A stretch of DNA of 64,000 nucleotides from Solobacterium sp. (GTDB lineage: Bacteria > Bacillota_I > Bacilli_A > Erysipelotrichales > Erysipelotrichaceae): positions 159,659 to 223,658 of the forward strand of contig JAFWNG010000045.1 of the NCBI GenBank assembly GCA_017510405.1, written 5' to 3'. How positions within the stretch are numbered: the first letter of the stretch is position 1; every line of letters begins with the position of its first letter. Below, piece after piece: positions 35,326-43,426 of the stretch. Made by a program: the position numbers and the translations under genes. Under the pieces are notes generated by a model. The model was not told the origin of the DNA and made no database searches. It saw only the letters and a list, made by a program, of their open reading frames with translations.

Positions 35326-35335
35326 GGTATTTTCC

Positions 35336-36364
35336 TCACTCCAGTTCATTGACAATGCCGTGAAGAACGGTATCGATTTCTTTGATTTCCTTTGGTGTCA
35401 TCTGCAGCATTTCCATGATCTCGCTGATCGTATTTCTGCCGAGGACAGCGAACAGACCTTCCAGCTGATAGCCTCTTGCCCTGGCGACAAGAGCCATGCC
35501 GTCGTACATCGGTTTGAGTAAAGCCTGGACTTCCTCATTCTGTTTTTTCATATGTTCCAGGGAGCAGGCAATGCTTAATACAGGCGCATAGTCAGCGTTC
35601 AGGGATACTCTCTGTTCCGGCTCTTCAAAGCCGTGATAGGTCAGTTTACCGAGCGTTTCTTTCAGCCAGCCGATGCTGTCTTTCGTCCAGTTGGGAACTC
35701 TTTCGGATACGCCGTTCGTAACGATCCAGTCTTCGCCGGTCGAGAATCCATGACCGCCGAAGGAATAGATATGGCTTTCAAACGGAATATCGTATTCCGT
35801 CAGGGCAAGCTCCATGCGGAGTGTATTTGTGATGTCCACTGTCTTGTCATCGCGGCAGGCAGCGAAGAAACACGGACATGTTTCCCTTGTGACATTCTGA
35901 TACGGATACGGCATGCCGGGCTGGCACATGTCCACGATATCTTCAAGAATCGCCGGATAGACCAGGACTGCCGCAGCCGGTCTGTGCTTTGCCTGCGTAG
36001 CTGCGACTGCCGCGAGATGGCCGCCGGCGGAGAAACCGGAAATGACGATTTTATTGGAATCGATATGCCATTCTTCACTTCTGCTCTGAATGATTTCCAT
36101 CGCTTCTTCATAGTCCTCAAGAGGCATCGGCCACTTTCCCTTTTTATTGGTTGTGTATCTCAGGATAAAAGCCTGATAGCCTGCCTGCAGGTAAGTCATT
36201 GCGACCGGATCCGCTTCCCTGTCGGAGCACATCGCATAGCCGCCTCCGGGCAGCACCAGCATGGCCGGGCGTTTTTCAAAACCAAACTCTCCACCTGTTT
36301 CCTGAATATATGCAGTCAGAGTTACATTTCTGTCTTCGTGCAATACGATCACTTCGCTTTTCAT
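35336..36364 (-). CDS. Alpha/beta hydrolase (acetyl esterase-like) with C-terminal helical tail
   Basis: A 342-residue protein. Residues 1-255 form an esterase of the BD-FAE/Axe type: oxyanion loop VLPGGGYAMCS near 36, KIVISGFSAGGHLAAV near 105 (nucleophile Ser), and a His in SFGGHGFSTG near 205. The last ~85 residues (SIACSLEHMKKQNEE onward) are helical, rich in Met/Leu/Glu and not part of the hydrolase fold; their role is unknown. Cytoplasmic. It shares one base with the upstream hydrolase (TAATG). Presumably deacetylates or deacylates the glycosides cleaved by the surrounding GH enzymes. Confidence 0.87.
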   Translation of the reverse strand: MKSEVIVLHEDRNVTLTAYIQETGGEFGFEKRPAMLVLPGGGYAMCSDREADPVAMTYLQAGYQAFILRYTTNKKGKWPMPLEDYEEAMEIIQSRSEEWHIDSNKIVISGFSAGGHLAAVAATQAKHRPAAAVLVYPAILEDIVDMCQPGMPYPYQNVTRETCPCFFAACRDDKTVDITNTLRMELALTEYDIPFESHIYSFGGHGFSTGEDWIVTNGVSERVPNWTKDSIGWLKETLGKLTYHGFEEPEQRVSLNADYAPVLSIACSLEHMKKQNEEVQALLKPMYDGMALVARARGYQLEGLFAVLGRNTISEIMEMLQMTPKEIKEIDTVLHGIVNELE

Positions 36365-37245
36365 TACGCTTTCCTCCAGATCTTTTTCAATTCTTCGGCA
36401 ATATAGTTTTCCGCTTCTTTTGCGTAAGCTTCCTGTTCGGGATTCTTCGCATCCTGATCAGGGTATTCTTTATGGTTGACTTCCAGGAATCCGTGCAGTG
36501 CTTTTTCCCAGATTCTGAATTCTGTACTGACACCGGCTTCTTTCAGCAGTTCATTATATTTTTGCGAGTGTTCCGTCAGGGGATCTGTCCCGCAGCACGC
36601 AAAGACGGCAGGAGCGATTCCTCTTAACTGTTCTTTTGAAGCCCTGACCGGAGAAATATACGGATCATTTGCCGATACGCCCTCCGGGAAGAAAACTTCT
36701 TTCATGACTTCCATGGTTTTCGCATCCAGAAGTCCGTTGAATTTCACAAAATCCAGAAATGAATAGCACAGCACCTGGGCGGAAAGATCAATACCCCGGT
36801 CATGCAGGATCAGGGTGGAAGCCGCCGCCAGATGCCCGCCGGCAGAGAATCCCATGACGGCAGACCTTTCTCTGTCCAGCTGATATTCTTCACTGTGATC
36901 CATGAAGTATTTCACAGTATCCGCGATCTCATTCTGCGGATACGGGAAAGGATGGATATCCAGTTTGGTGTAATTGATATTGACAATAAACGCGCCGCAC
37001 TTTTCCGCCATGTCCAGACAATAGGAATCCAGTTCACTGGCATCGCAGCCGACCCAGGCACCGCCATGGATATTGAAAATCACCGGATACGGCGCTTCTG
37101 TATTGTGCGGACGGTACAGAAAGACATTCACAGGATCTGCATTATCTCTTTTTACCTGAAACGCTTCCCCTTTTGTGTCTTTCCAGACTTCCTGTTTTCT
37201 TTTGAGACGGATCATCTTTTTCATCATTTCAGCTTTCAGGCTCAT
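36364..37245 (-). CDS. Alpha/beta hydrolase, HSL/lipase type (copy A)
   Basis: A 293-residue esterase: HGGAWVGCDASELDSYC near residue 58 gives the HGG oxyanion hole, VMGFSAGGHLAAAST near 128 the nucleophile Ser, and ALHGFLEVNH near 258 the catalytic His; an Asp lies in CGTDPLTEH near 228. There is no signal peptide. It is paralogous with the next gene upstream (37270-38151), sharing length and block order. First base shared with the start of the downstream hydrolase. Its acyl group (acetyl, cinnamoyl or other) is not deducible. Confidence 0.87.
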   Translation of the reverse strand: MSLKAEMMKKMIRLKRKQEVWKDTKGEAFQVKRDNADPVNVFLYRPHNTEAPYPVIFNIHGGAWVGCDASELDSYCLDMAEKCGAFIVNINYTKLDIHPFPYPQNEIADTVKYFMDHSEEYQLDRERSAVMGFSAGGHLAAASTLILHDRGIDLSAQVLCYSFLDFVKFNGLLDAKTMEVMKEVFFPEGVSANDPYISPVRASKEQLRGIAPAVFACCGTDPLTEHSQKYNELLKEAGVSTEFRIWEKALHGFLEVNHKEYPDQDAKNPEQEAYAKEAENYIAEELKKIWRKA

Positions 37246-37269
37246 ATGCTTACACTCCTGTTTTTTCTT

Positions 37270-38151
37270 TTACTCACACATTCCGTACAGGCGGCGTGCC
37301 ATATCCGCCTTGTACCGGAAACAGTCTTCCCTTAGTCTGTTCTGCAGAGGCATTTCCTCGGCTTTGTCTGTTCCGAAACCGTGATAGCCATCTTCGTATT
37401 TTTTCAGATCAATGAGTTTCCCGTGTTCGCTGAGCAGCTGCGCATAGCGTTCTCCCTGCGGATGCAGAGGATCTTTCCCGCAGACGATAATGACAGCCGG
37501 AGAGATTTTCTTCAGTGTTTCTTCCGTGATCTTCGCTGCCGGGGAAAGAACTTCACTGTCCAGCGGGATCTCCGGCGGATAGAGGGAAAACATCATGTCA
37601 TACAGTTTATTTCCTTCCGGGAAATCGATCGGGATACTTCCTGTAAAATCCAGAAACGGCACTTCCATGATCTGCCCGGCGATCTGAATATCTTCCTTCG
37701 CCAGCATGACTGCTGCTCCGGCTGTGAGATGCCCGCCGGCGCTGCCTCCCGAGAGAACGATCCTCTCCGGATCAATGCCGAGCTGTTCCGCGTTCTTCTT
37801 CAGCCATTTCACGGTATCGACAACCTCTTCCTGCGGATACGGGAAGCTTTTGTCGTACAGCCGTTTGTAATTGACGTTGACGACAAAGGCCTCAAGCTCT
37901 TCACTTAATCTCCGGCAGTAGCGGTCATCATCAACAGCGTCCATGCCGACCCAGGCACCGCCGTGGATCTGCACAAACACCGGTGCTTTTTCCATTTTCT
38001 CAGTGAAGTAAAACAATACCTCCACCGGATCTTTGCCGTCCCGCCGGATCTGTGCTCTCTGGCCGATGACAGGATCTGTTGCATAATGCTTATTGATCCT
38101 GTGAAAGCGTGCGTTGAATATCGTCTTTTTAATCGCATTCAGTGGTTTCAT
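37270..38151 (-). CDS. Alpha/beta hydrolase, HSL/lipase type (copy B)
   Basis: Also 293 residues, and close in layout to the 36364 gene: HGGAWVGMDAVDDDRYC near residue 60, VLSGGSAGGHLTAGAA near 130, Asp in CGKDPLHPQG near 228 and His in GYHGFGTDKA near 258. Cytoplasmic. The start lies inside the end of the GH2 gene (23-bp overlap), so translation is coupled. The pair of tandem esterases probably arose by duplication and subsequent specialisation on different acyl decorations. Confidence 0.87.
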   Translation of the reverse strand: MKPLNAIKKTIFNARFHRINKHYATDPVIGQRAQIRRDGKDPVEVLFYFTEKMEKAPVFVQIHGGAWVGMDAVDDDRYCRRLSEELEAFVVNVNYKRLYDKSFPYPQEEVVDTVKWLKKNAEQLGIDPERIVLSGGSAGGHLTAGAAVMLAKEDIQIAGQIMEVPFLDFTGSIPIDFPEGNKLYDMMFSLYPPEIPLDSEVLSPAAKITEETLKKISPAVIIVCGKDPLHPQGERYAQLLSEHGKLIDLKKYEDGYHGFGTDKAEEMPLQNRLREDCFRYKADMARRLYGMCE

Positions 38152-40447
38152 CTTTTACCTCTATTCTTAATTTCCCTGTTCCGCGGATAACGGCCATTGC
38201 CCGTCCCTGCCAGGTTTTTACAGTTCTTTCGAAATAGTTTTCATCGCTTTTCGGATCCGCGGATCCAAGACCCAGAAGTTCAGGACCGTTTTCTTTACTG
38301 ACAGTCAGATGCACGGTCACATCCGGATTCAGAATTCCCTGATCATCCGTGACTTTGAATTCAACGATTCCTTCTCCTGTTTCCGTCTGCTCCACATGCA
38401 CATCATAGGAAGCGGAAACCAGTTCATCTGTTTCTGCAGGTTCTCCATTGCGGATGTTGACAGCCCTGACAGTGCCTGGTTCAAATACTGCTGTAAAGAA
38501 AGCCTTGTCACAGACAGTCTTCTCTTTTCCGATGTGCCTGTCATTGATATAGAGTTCTACTTCATCCGCGTCGGAATAGACTTCCACTGTGACCGGCTTT
38601 CCTTCCTGTCCGCGGTAATTCCAGCGTCTTTCGGCATCGCTCCATCCCCATTTTGTCGGTGACTGTTTCTCGCCGTAATGCGCGGGATCCTGCACGGCAA
38701 TGTATGGTTCTTTTCTGAGTCCCCAGACGATCTCACGCCAGTATGAGACCGGTCTGCGGTTTCCGGTCAGATCGAAATCACCGCAGCCGGCTGACCGCCA
38801 GGGGTATTTGCCGTACAGATCATTGTTGTCAGCTTCACCATAGCGGTGCTGACCGACACCGGCTTCCCCCAGATAATCCCAGGCTGTCCAGCCGAAGTCG
38901 CCGATGATCTGCGGATGTTTCCTGCACAGCTGCCAGTTATCATACAGGGCACCGGGATAGCACTCCGTTCCCAGAATGATCCGCTGCGGATAATCTCTGA
39001 TATCCGTTTCGTAGCGGAACTCCGCGTAGTTGTAGCCGGCAATGTCCGTCTGGCTGAAGGCTTCTTCCAGCGGCTCACCCATTTCTTTTGAAGCAAGGAC
39101 TTTGTGAAGTTCCTCCATATTGCCGTTGAGTATGGAATTGATATCTACACCTGTTCTTACAGCAAGTTCGGGAATTTTATCCAGCATGGCAAGAATCATA
39201 TTGATGCAGTTGGTCGTATATCTTGTCTGGTCCAGACTGCGGATCAGACTGCAGATCTGCAGTCCGTACTGCACTTCATGGGGATCGCTGACTTCAAAGA
39301 TCTCATTTCCGATGGAGTAAATGATTACCGAAGGATGATTGTATGCAAGCCTCACCATATCTTCCGTATCCTGCTTCCAGTCACTGCGGAATTCACAGGA
39401 GTAATCCCCTTCCACTTTCGGTGTGGTCCATGCATCGCATAATTCCAGCATCACCAGCATGCCGATCTCATCACAGGCTTCCAGCACGGTACGGCTTGTC
39501 GGGAAATGCGCACAGCGGACAGCGTTGTATCCGGCTTCTTTCAGTTTCCGGATACGCCGGCAGGTCATCGCTTCATGTTCAATTCCTCCGACGATCCCGT
39601 GATCCTGGTGTATACAGCCGCCGCGAAGCTTGATTTCTTCACCATTGATCCGCAGTCCCCTGTACGGATCAAGGGACAGTGTGCGGATCCCGAAACAGAC
39701 TGTATCAGTGTCATATCCGCACAGTTCCGTATGACATTCATACAGATACGGTGTTTCGGGATTCCACAGATGTGGATTCTTCACATAGAAGCGAAGCGTG
39801 ACAGTTTTTGTTTCACCCGGGCACATTGTTGCGGTCGTTCTGATTTCTTCGTTTTCGATCCTGTGTACAAGCTGTACAGACACACGGGATCTCAGACGAT
39901 TTACGATTTCGGTACTGACGGACAGTTCCGCTGTCTTCTGATCCGCATGCAGAACAGTCACTTTGACGCCGTGGGGCACAATGTATACGTCTTTTGCCCG
40001 GTACAGCCAGACATCCCGGTAAATCCCGGTGCCGCTGTACCAGCGTGAGGAAGGCACACTGTTTCTGACCAGTACCTTCAGGGAGTTTGATCCCTGTCTG
40101 ACATATTGAGATATATCTGTCAGAAATGGGGTATACCCGTTAGCGTGCTGTGCGATCAGGCTGCCGTTGAGATATACGGAAGCGTTTTTATAGACTCCTT
40201 CAAACTCCAGATAAAGCGTTTCAGGTTCATCATCCAAGGTGAACTTCTTTGTATAGCAGGCAGATGTATACGGATAGTATCCGGACGCATTCCCGGCCGG
40301 TGCGTGTTCATCCCGCTTCTGACGAATCATTGCATCATGAGGAAGCGTCACTTTCTCAGCCGCTGCTTCTCCATGGATCGTTTTTTCAAATGCTGTTCCG
40401 ATGCCTGAATGAAACAGCCAATCCTCATTGAAACATTCCTTTTTCAT
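38129..40447 (-). CDS. GH2 glycoside hydrolase (beta-galactosidase-like)
   Basis: A 772-residue GH2 enzyme without signal peptide. Sugar-binding domain ~1-160 (VPSSRWYSGTGIYRDVW typical), Ig-like domain to ~265, TIM barrel with GCIHQDHG, YNAVRCAHFPTS, acid/base Glu in IIYSIGNEIFE near residue 370 and nucleophile Glu in RIILGTECYPG near 488, then a C-terminal DUF4982-like/Ig domain (~590-690) and a final Big/FN3-like domain. This build resembles Bacteroidota-type beta-galactosidases and related arabinosidases. First large gene of the operon; a 23-codon leader ORF ends in its start codon (ATGA), and paired TetR-type operators lie about 115-160 bp upstream. Confidence 0.9.
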   Translation of the reverse strand: MKKECFNEDWLFHSGIGTAFEKTIHGEAAAEKVTLPHDAMIRQKRDEHAPAGNASGYYPYTSACYTKKFTLDDEPETLYLEFEGVYKNASVYLNGSLIAQHANGYTPFLTDISQYVRQGSNSLKVLVRNSVPSSRWYSGTGIYRDVWLYRAKDVYIVPHGVKVTVLHADQKTAELSVSTEIVNRLRSRVSVQLVHRIENEEIRTTATMCPGETKTVTLRFYVKNPHLWNPETPYLYECHTELCGYDTDTVCFGIRTLSLDPYRGLRINGEEIKLRGGCIHQDHGIVGGIEHEAMTCRRIRKLKEAGYNAVRCAHFPTSRTVLEACDEIGMLVMLELCDAWTTPKVEGDYSCEFRSDWKQDTEDMVRLAYNHPSVIIYSIGNEIFEVSDPHEVQYGLQICSLIRSLDQTRYTTNCINMILAMLDKIPELAVRTGVDINSILNGNMEELHKVLASKEMGEPLEEAFSQTDIAGYNYAEFRYETDIRDYPQRIILGTECYPGALYDNWQLCRKHPQIIGDFGWTAWDYLGEAGVGQHRYGEADNNDLYGKYPWRSAGCGDFDLTGNRRPVSYWREIVWGLRKEPYIAVQDPAHYGEKQSPTKWGWSDAERRWNYRGQEGKPVTVEVYSDADEVELYINDRHIGKEKTVCDKAFFTAVFEPGTVRAVNIRNGEPAETDELVSASYDVHVEQTETGEGIVEFKVTDDQGILNPDVTVHLTVSKENGPELLGLGSADPKSDENYFERTVKTWQGRAMAVIRGTGKLRIEVKDETTECD

Positions 40448-40515
40448 ACGTACCTCCTGCTGAAACGCGTTTCGTGTTCTTCTCCAGTGATCTCACCGCT
40501 GCTGTATTTGATCAT
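40444..40515 (-). CDS. Short leader ORF coupled to GH2 gene (23 aa)
   Basis: ATG at 40515 follows an excellent GGGAGGAG site by 7 nt; the frame encodes MIKYSSGEITGEEHETRFSR and three more residues, and its TGA overlaps the GH2 ATG as ATGA. The last codons contain the GH2 Shine-Dalgarno AGGAGG. It is either a leader peptide for coupled translation or the stub of an older gene. No homology recognised. A perfect palindrome, GAAACGCGTTTC (40462-40473), lies inside it. Confidence 0.5.
   Translation of the reverse strand: MIKYSSGEITGEEHETRFSRRYV
40462..40473. promoter_or_regulatory. GAAACGCGTTTC palindrome (LacI/CcpA-type site)
   Basis: A perfect 12-bp palindrome with the central CG typical of LacI-family/CcpA (cre) operators, flanked as TGAAACGCGTTTCG. 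It lies downstream of the presumed promoter of the GH2 operon, where a roadblock repressor would act. Confidence 0.5.
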
Positions 40516-40562
40516 CCGTTATCTCCTCCCGGATTTTTCACTCTGACGGTCTTTTTTTCATC

Positions 40563-40607
40563 TGATACAAATGTATCACATCGGCATCTTGTGAGACAAT
40601 TGTTTCA
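40563..40607. promoter_or_regulatory. Paired TetR-type operators, GH2/GH78 operon
   Basis: Box 1 TGATACAAATGTATCA (40563-40578) and box 2 TGAGACAATTGTTTCA (40592-40607), both palindromic around TGAnACA-nn-TGTnTCA, start 29 bp apart. The same two boxes with the same 29-bp spacing occur upstream of the intact tetR at 47900-47944. They lie upstream of the minus-strand GH operon. Confidence 0.8.
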
Positions 40608-40642
40608 GATAAAATGAGACAGTGGAACGACGTTTGTATCAG

Positions 40643-40684
40643 ATGAATTCGCAGAAAAAAACACGTATGCCAAAGAACCGATAA
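40643..40684 (+). pseudogene. Relict of tetR 5' end (14 codons then stop)
   Basis: From the operators through the start codon this DNA parallels the intact tetR region at 47900-47990: AAAATGAGACAG, TTTGTATCAGATGAAT and a frame reading MNSQKKTRMPKNR against MNPQEKNTYVKQ, before a TAA. Its Shine-Dalgarno has decayed (GGAACGACG instead of GGAAAGGAG). The rest of the gene is gone; 40685-40853 shows no gene. It is evidence that the two operons arose from a duplicated regulator-operon unit. Confidence 0.75.
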
Positions 40685-40853
40685 AAAAATGATATGCAGC
40701 CTCCAGACCGGACAAAACCGAAGAGAGGATACATATCAAACGCATTACACATAGTTCACTTATGCTTCAACAGACAAATGCCGGAACAAAGCCTGCAGGG
40801 CTGTTTTTCCTGGAGTTGATCCAGCCTTGCAGCGCGGATATTGATCAGCTTTT

Positions 40854-42002
40854 TCACCGCAGATGCTCCAATCCAAGCTTCAGCATTTCACCGTTGACGC
40901 CTTTTTCCATCCATTCAGCTGCAGTGATGCCTTCTTCACTGACAGTGAAAGCACCGGAACCTGCCAGGATGCAGTGCACGGTGAGATCCGCCGCCTTATG
41001 AGCGGTGTCCGGTTTGTTAAAGTAAAACAGTCCAATTTCAGGAATCGCCGCCATAAGAGTTTCAGCCATATCCGCAAGGTGCTTCTGAAAGCGGTCACCT
41101 GTTTTTATTGTCGGAACCCAGTTTCCGTCCTCCTCCAGATAACTGACATACTGGGTCAGGGCGCAGTCACGGCTGGAGCAGCAGTACATGATTTTGACTT
41201 CCGGGCGTTTATTGTGCAGAGCAATGAGGCTGTCGGTAACGATTTCTGTGCCGGTCAGTCTTGCGCAGATCTCTTCCGGTGCACCCCAGACTTCGCGTGC
41301 AATGGTCTGCCAGTTATTGTGCATCATGGCACTGTCGCATATGACTGTAACATCATGACAGCCCGGAAATTCACCGATTATATCATCTGCCAGCAGCGCT
41401 GTTCCGAATGCTCCGGCAGAAAAGCCGGTGATCATCAGCTTTTCCGGATTTGGAACAAGTTCCCTGACTTTTTCAAGCAGCAGTCTGTAGTTTTTGTACC
41501 CATGATGCCTCAGAACCTGGGAGTTTCCATTCAGATCCGTATAGGGATAATCGTTACAGCCGCAGTGGAAGTCGCCCGTCGTATACGGCAGTACGACAAC
41601 AGTCCAGTCACGGAACGGATTCTTTTTGGAACGTCCGTTGGTTCCGGTACGCAACAGAATATCGGCAGTTTCTGCCTCAACAGCATAGAAGTTCTGTTTA
41701 TCTCTGTTTCCTGGTTTATTTGGGCGGGCAGCAGTATACTCATCGAAAGAGACGCCTCCCCCGCAGAATGACAGCATCAGTTTATTTTCTTTTCCCAGAC
41801 GGATACATCCGTACGTCGGCTTGTTTTCAGCTGTAACAGCGCCTTCCGGCCAGTACTCATAACCTTTTCCGGTCCCCGGTTTTTCAGGCATGTCAGCATA
41901 ACGGAAAGCCGTAAGCAGCCGGTAAACCAGTCTGTCTCTCAGAGTCCACCCGCCGGTGTCAGGCATGATCTTATGCTTTCTCATATCAGCCTTCCATATC
42001 AT
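40854..42002 (-). CDS. Pectin-acetylesterase-like (PAE/Notum family) hydrolase, copy 1
   Basis: A 382-residue alpha/beta hydrolase. Family blocks: LSFCGGGVSFDEYTA near residue 74 (oxyanion-hole GGG), VVLPYTTGDFHCGCNDYPY near 133, MITGFSAGAFGTALLADD near 187 (nucleophile Ser), and a His in LTVHCILAG near 350 as candidate catalytic His. Two paralogues (45864 and 49535) share these blocks and the C-terminal AEWxxxxVxG...HGLE pattern. There is no signal peptide, unlike plant and secreted bacterial PAEs. Last gene of the operon that starts with the MBL hydrolase; overlaps the tannase-like gene by 17 bp. Probable deacetylase of a plant-derived oligomer. Confidence 0.8.
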   Translation of the reverse strand: MIWKADMRKHKIMPDTGGWTLRDRLVYRLLTAFRYADMPEKPGTGKGYEYWPEGAVTAENKPTYGCIRLGKENKLMLSFCGGGVSFDEYTAARPNKPGNRDKQNFYAVEAETADILLRTGTNGRSKKNPFRDWTVVVLPYTTGDFHCGCNDYPYTDLNGNSQVLRHHGYKNYRLLLEKVRELVPNPEKLMITGFSAGAFGTALLADDIIGEFPGCHDVTVICDSAMMHNNWQTIAREVWGAPEEICARLTGTEIVTDSLIALHNKRPEVKIMYCCSSRDCALTQYVSYLEEDGNWVPTIKTGDRFQKHLADMAETLMAAIPEIGLFYFNKPDTAHKAADLTVHCILAGSGAFTVSEEGITAAEWMEKGVNGEMLKLGLEHLR

Positions 42003-43410
42003 CTGATCGATATGGCGTTACTTTACGCTCCCATGCCATTCCGTTTTCTTTAAAAGCAGCAAGCGGCGGAAACTTTTTAAAGGCAATCGGATAGATTTCA
42101 TCCGGTGCTTTTCCTTCTTCGACCCAGGCTTTTAAGGTCAACAGACCCAGGTGTTTTTCATCCTTCGGTACAGCCGGCATCCCGTAGACGTAGTCCTGAA
42201 CACCCGGCCCGCCGGAGATATGAGCCATGCCCGGCAGTAAGAACAGGCGGAAGAAGTCGGATGTATCCCCCATTGTCTTCTGAACGTTCTCGTAATAGCG
42301 GATGGAACTTGTCATCGGGATGATCGGATCTGCTGTTCCGTGTACAAGCAGAAGTTTTCCGCCCCGGTTTTTATAGGCTGACAGATCGGCACTGACGGCA
42401 TCCAGATGAGAAGACAGTGCTTTACGTACCAATGCTGCATCCCTGTTCCAATCGAAGTCCATGAAGTTGAAGTCTCCGCCGAGTACCCAGCGGAAAAGGT
42501 AGAAGAAGCTTTTGTCAAAATTCTCTTTTTTACAGCGAAGGACCAGTGCCATCCCGCTGCCTTCACTCCCCGGTGTCAGTGTTCCTTCATAGACACCCGT
42601 CAGGCCTTTATATACCGTCAGCAATGCATCAAGCTGTGTCTCATCAACACCGGCATCCTTCAGCAGTTCACGGGTAACCGTGATCTTATCCGGTCTGTAA
42701 AAGAATTTGTCTTTATTCTGCCGCAGACCTTCTGCAGCGCATTTCTTCAGGAAGGTTCTGACCAGCTTCTTTTCCTGTCTTTTCGTAAAAGGCCGGACGC
42801 CTTCCGCATTCAGATTCTGCCAGTCCCAGAGGAATGCCAGATGCAAGTTAACGCGGTCATAAGCCGGAGCACATGCCAGAATCCCATCATAGTCTTCCGG
42901 ATAACGCTGTGCTTCGCTCAGCGCCTGCTGGCCGCCTGTTGATCCGCCGAAAAAGTAGGAATAACGGACCTGTTCACCATAATATCCTGCCGTAAGAGCC
43001 TTGCCCACAACAGTCATGATATGCGTGGCACGGTGACCGAAGTCGTCCCATACCGCTTTGTTATCAATGCCGCAGTCCGGACCTGCTGAGGTGCCCAGAT
43101 CCGTTGTGACTGAGGCAAACCCCAGTCTGAGCGGACCGGCCAGCATCATTGGCAGGATCATTCCGGCAGCGCCTCCGTTGCCGACACCGGCAAGATCGCC
43201 ATTCCATCCGGAAACAGGCAGCCACAGTTCAATTCTGATATTGCTTTCCGGCACCGGCCGCGCCGTTACGCAGACGACAGCGTGTTCCGGAATGTTTTTC
43301 AGCGGCATCCCGGGAATGCTTTTGTCGTCACCGGCAGGAACCGTTTCTGCCCGGGTGATCTCACAGTTCTCAGGCAGAAAATGCATCAGTTTTTCTTTCA
43401 GGTCGGTCAT
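41986..43410 (-). CDS. Tannase/feruloyl esterase family hydrolase (cytoplasmic)
   Basis: A 474-residue member of the tannase/feruloyl esterase family. RYSYFFGGSTGGQQALSEA near residue 149 is the nucleophile elbow, AQRYPEDYDGILACAPAYD follows as in the family, the Asp lies in HGTADPIIPM near 355, and the His is in PGMAHISGGPGVQDY near 398. In characterised members the Ser and His are each next to a Cys that form a disulfide (CS...HC); here these positions are Gly (GGS) and Ile (HI). There is no signal peptide either. The enzyme has thus lost the disulfide and acts inside the cell, probably hydrolysing galloyl, feruloyl or similar phenolic esters. Confidence 0.9.
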   Translation of the reverse strand: MTDLKEKLMHFLPENCEITRAETVPAGDDKSIPGMPLKNIPEHAVVCVTARPVPESNIRIELWLPVSGWNGDLAGVGNGGAAGMILPMMLAGPLRLGFASVTTDLGTSAGPDCGIDNKAVWDDFGHRATHIMTVVGKALTAGYYGEQVRYSYFFGGSTGGQQALSEAQRYPEDYDGILACAPAYDRVNLHLAFLWDWQNLNAEGVRPFTKRQEKKLVRTFLKKCAAEGLRQNKDKFFYRPDKITVTRELLKDAGVDETQLDALLTVYKGLTGVYEGTLTPGSEGSGMALVLRCKKENFDKSFFYLFRWVLGGDFNFMDFDWNRDAALVRKALSSHLDAVSADLSAYKNRGGKLLLVHGTADPIIPMTSSIRYYENVQKTMGDTSDFFRLFLLPGMAHISGGPGVQDYVYGMPAVPKDEKHLGLLTLKAWVEEGKAPDEIYPIAFKKFPPLAAFKENGMAWERKVTPYRSDDMEG

Positions 43411-43426
43411 GATCTCTCACCTGCTG

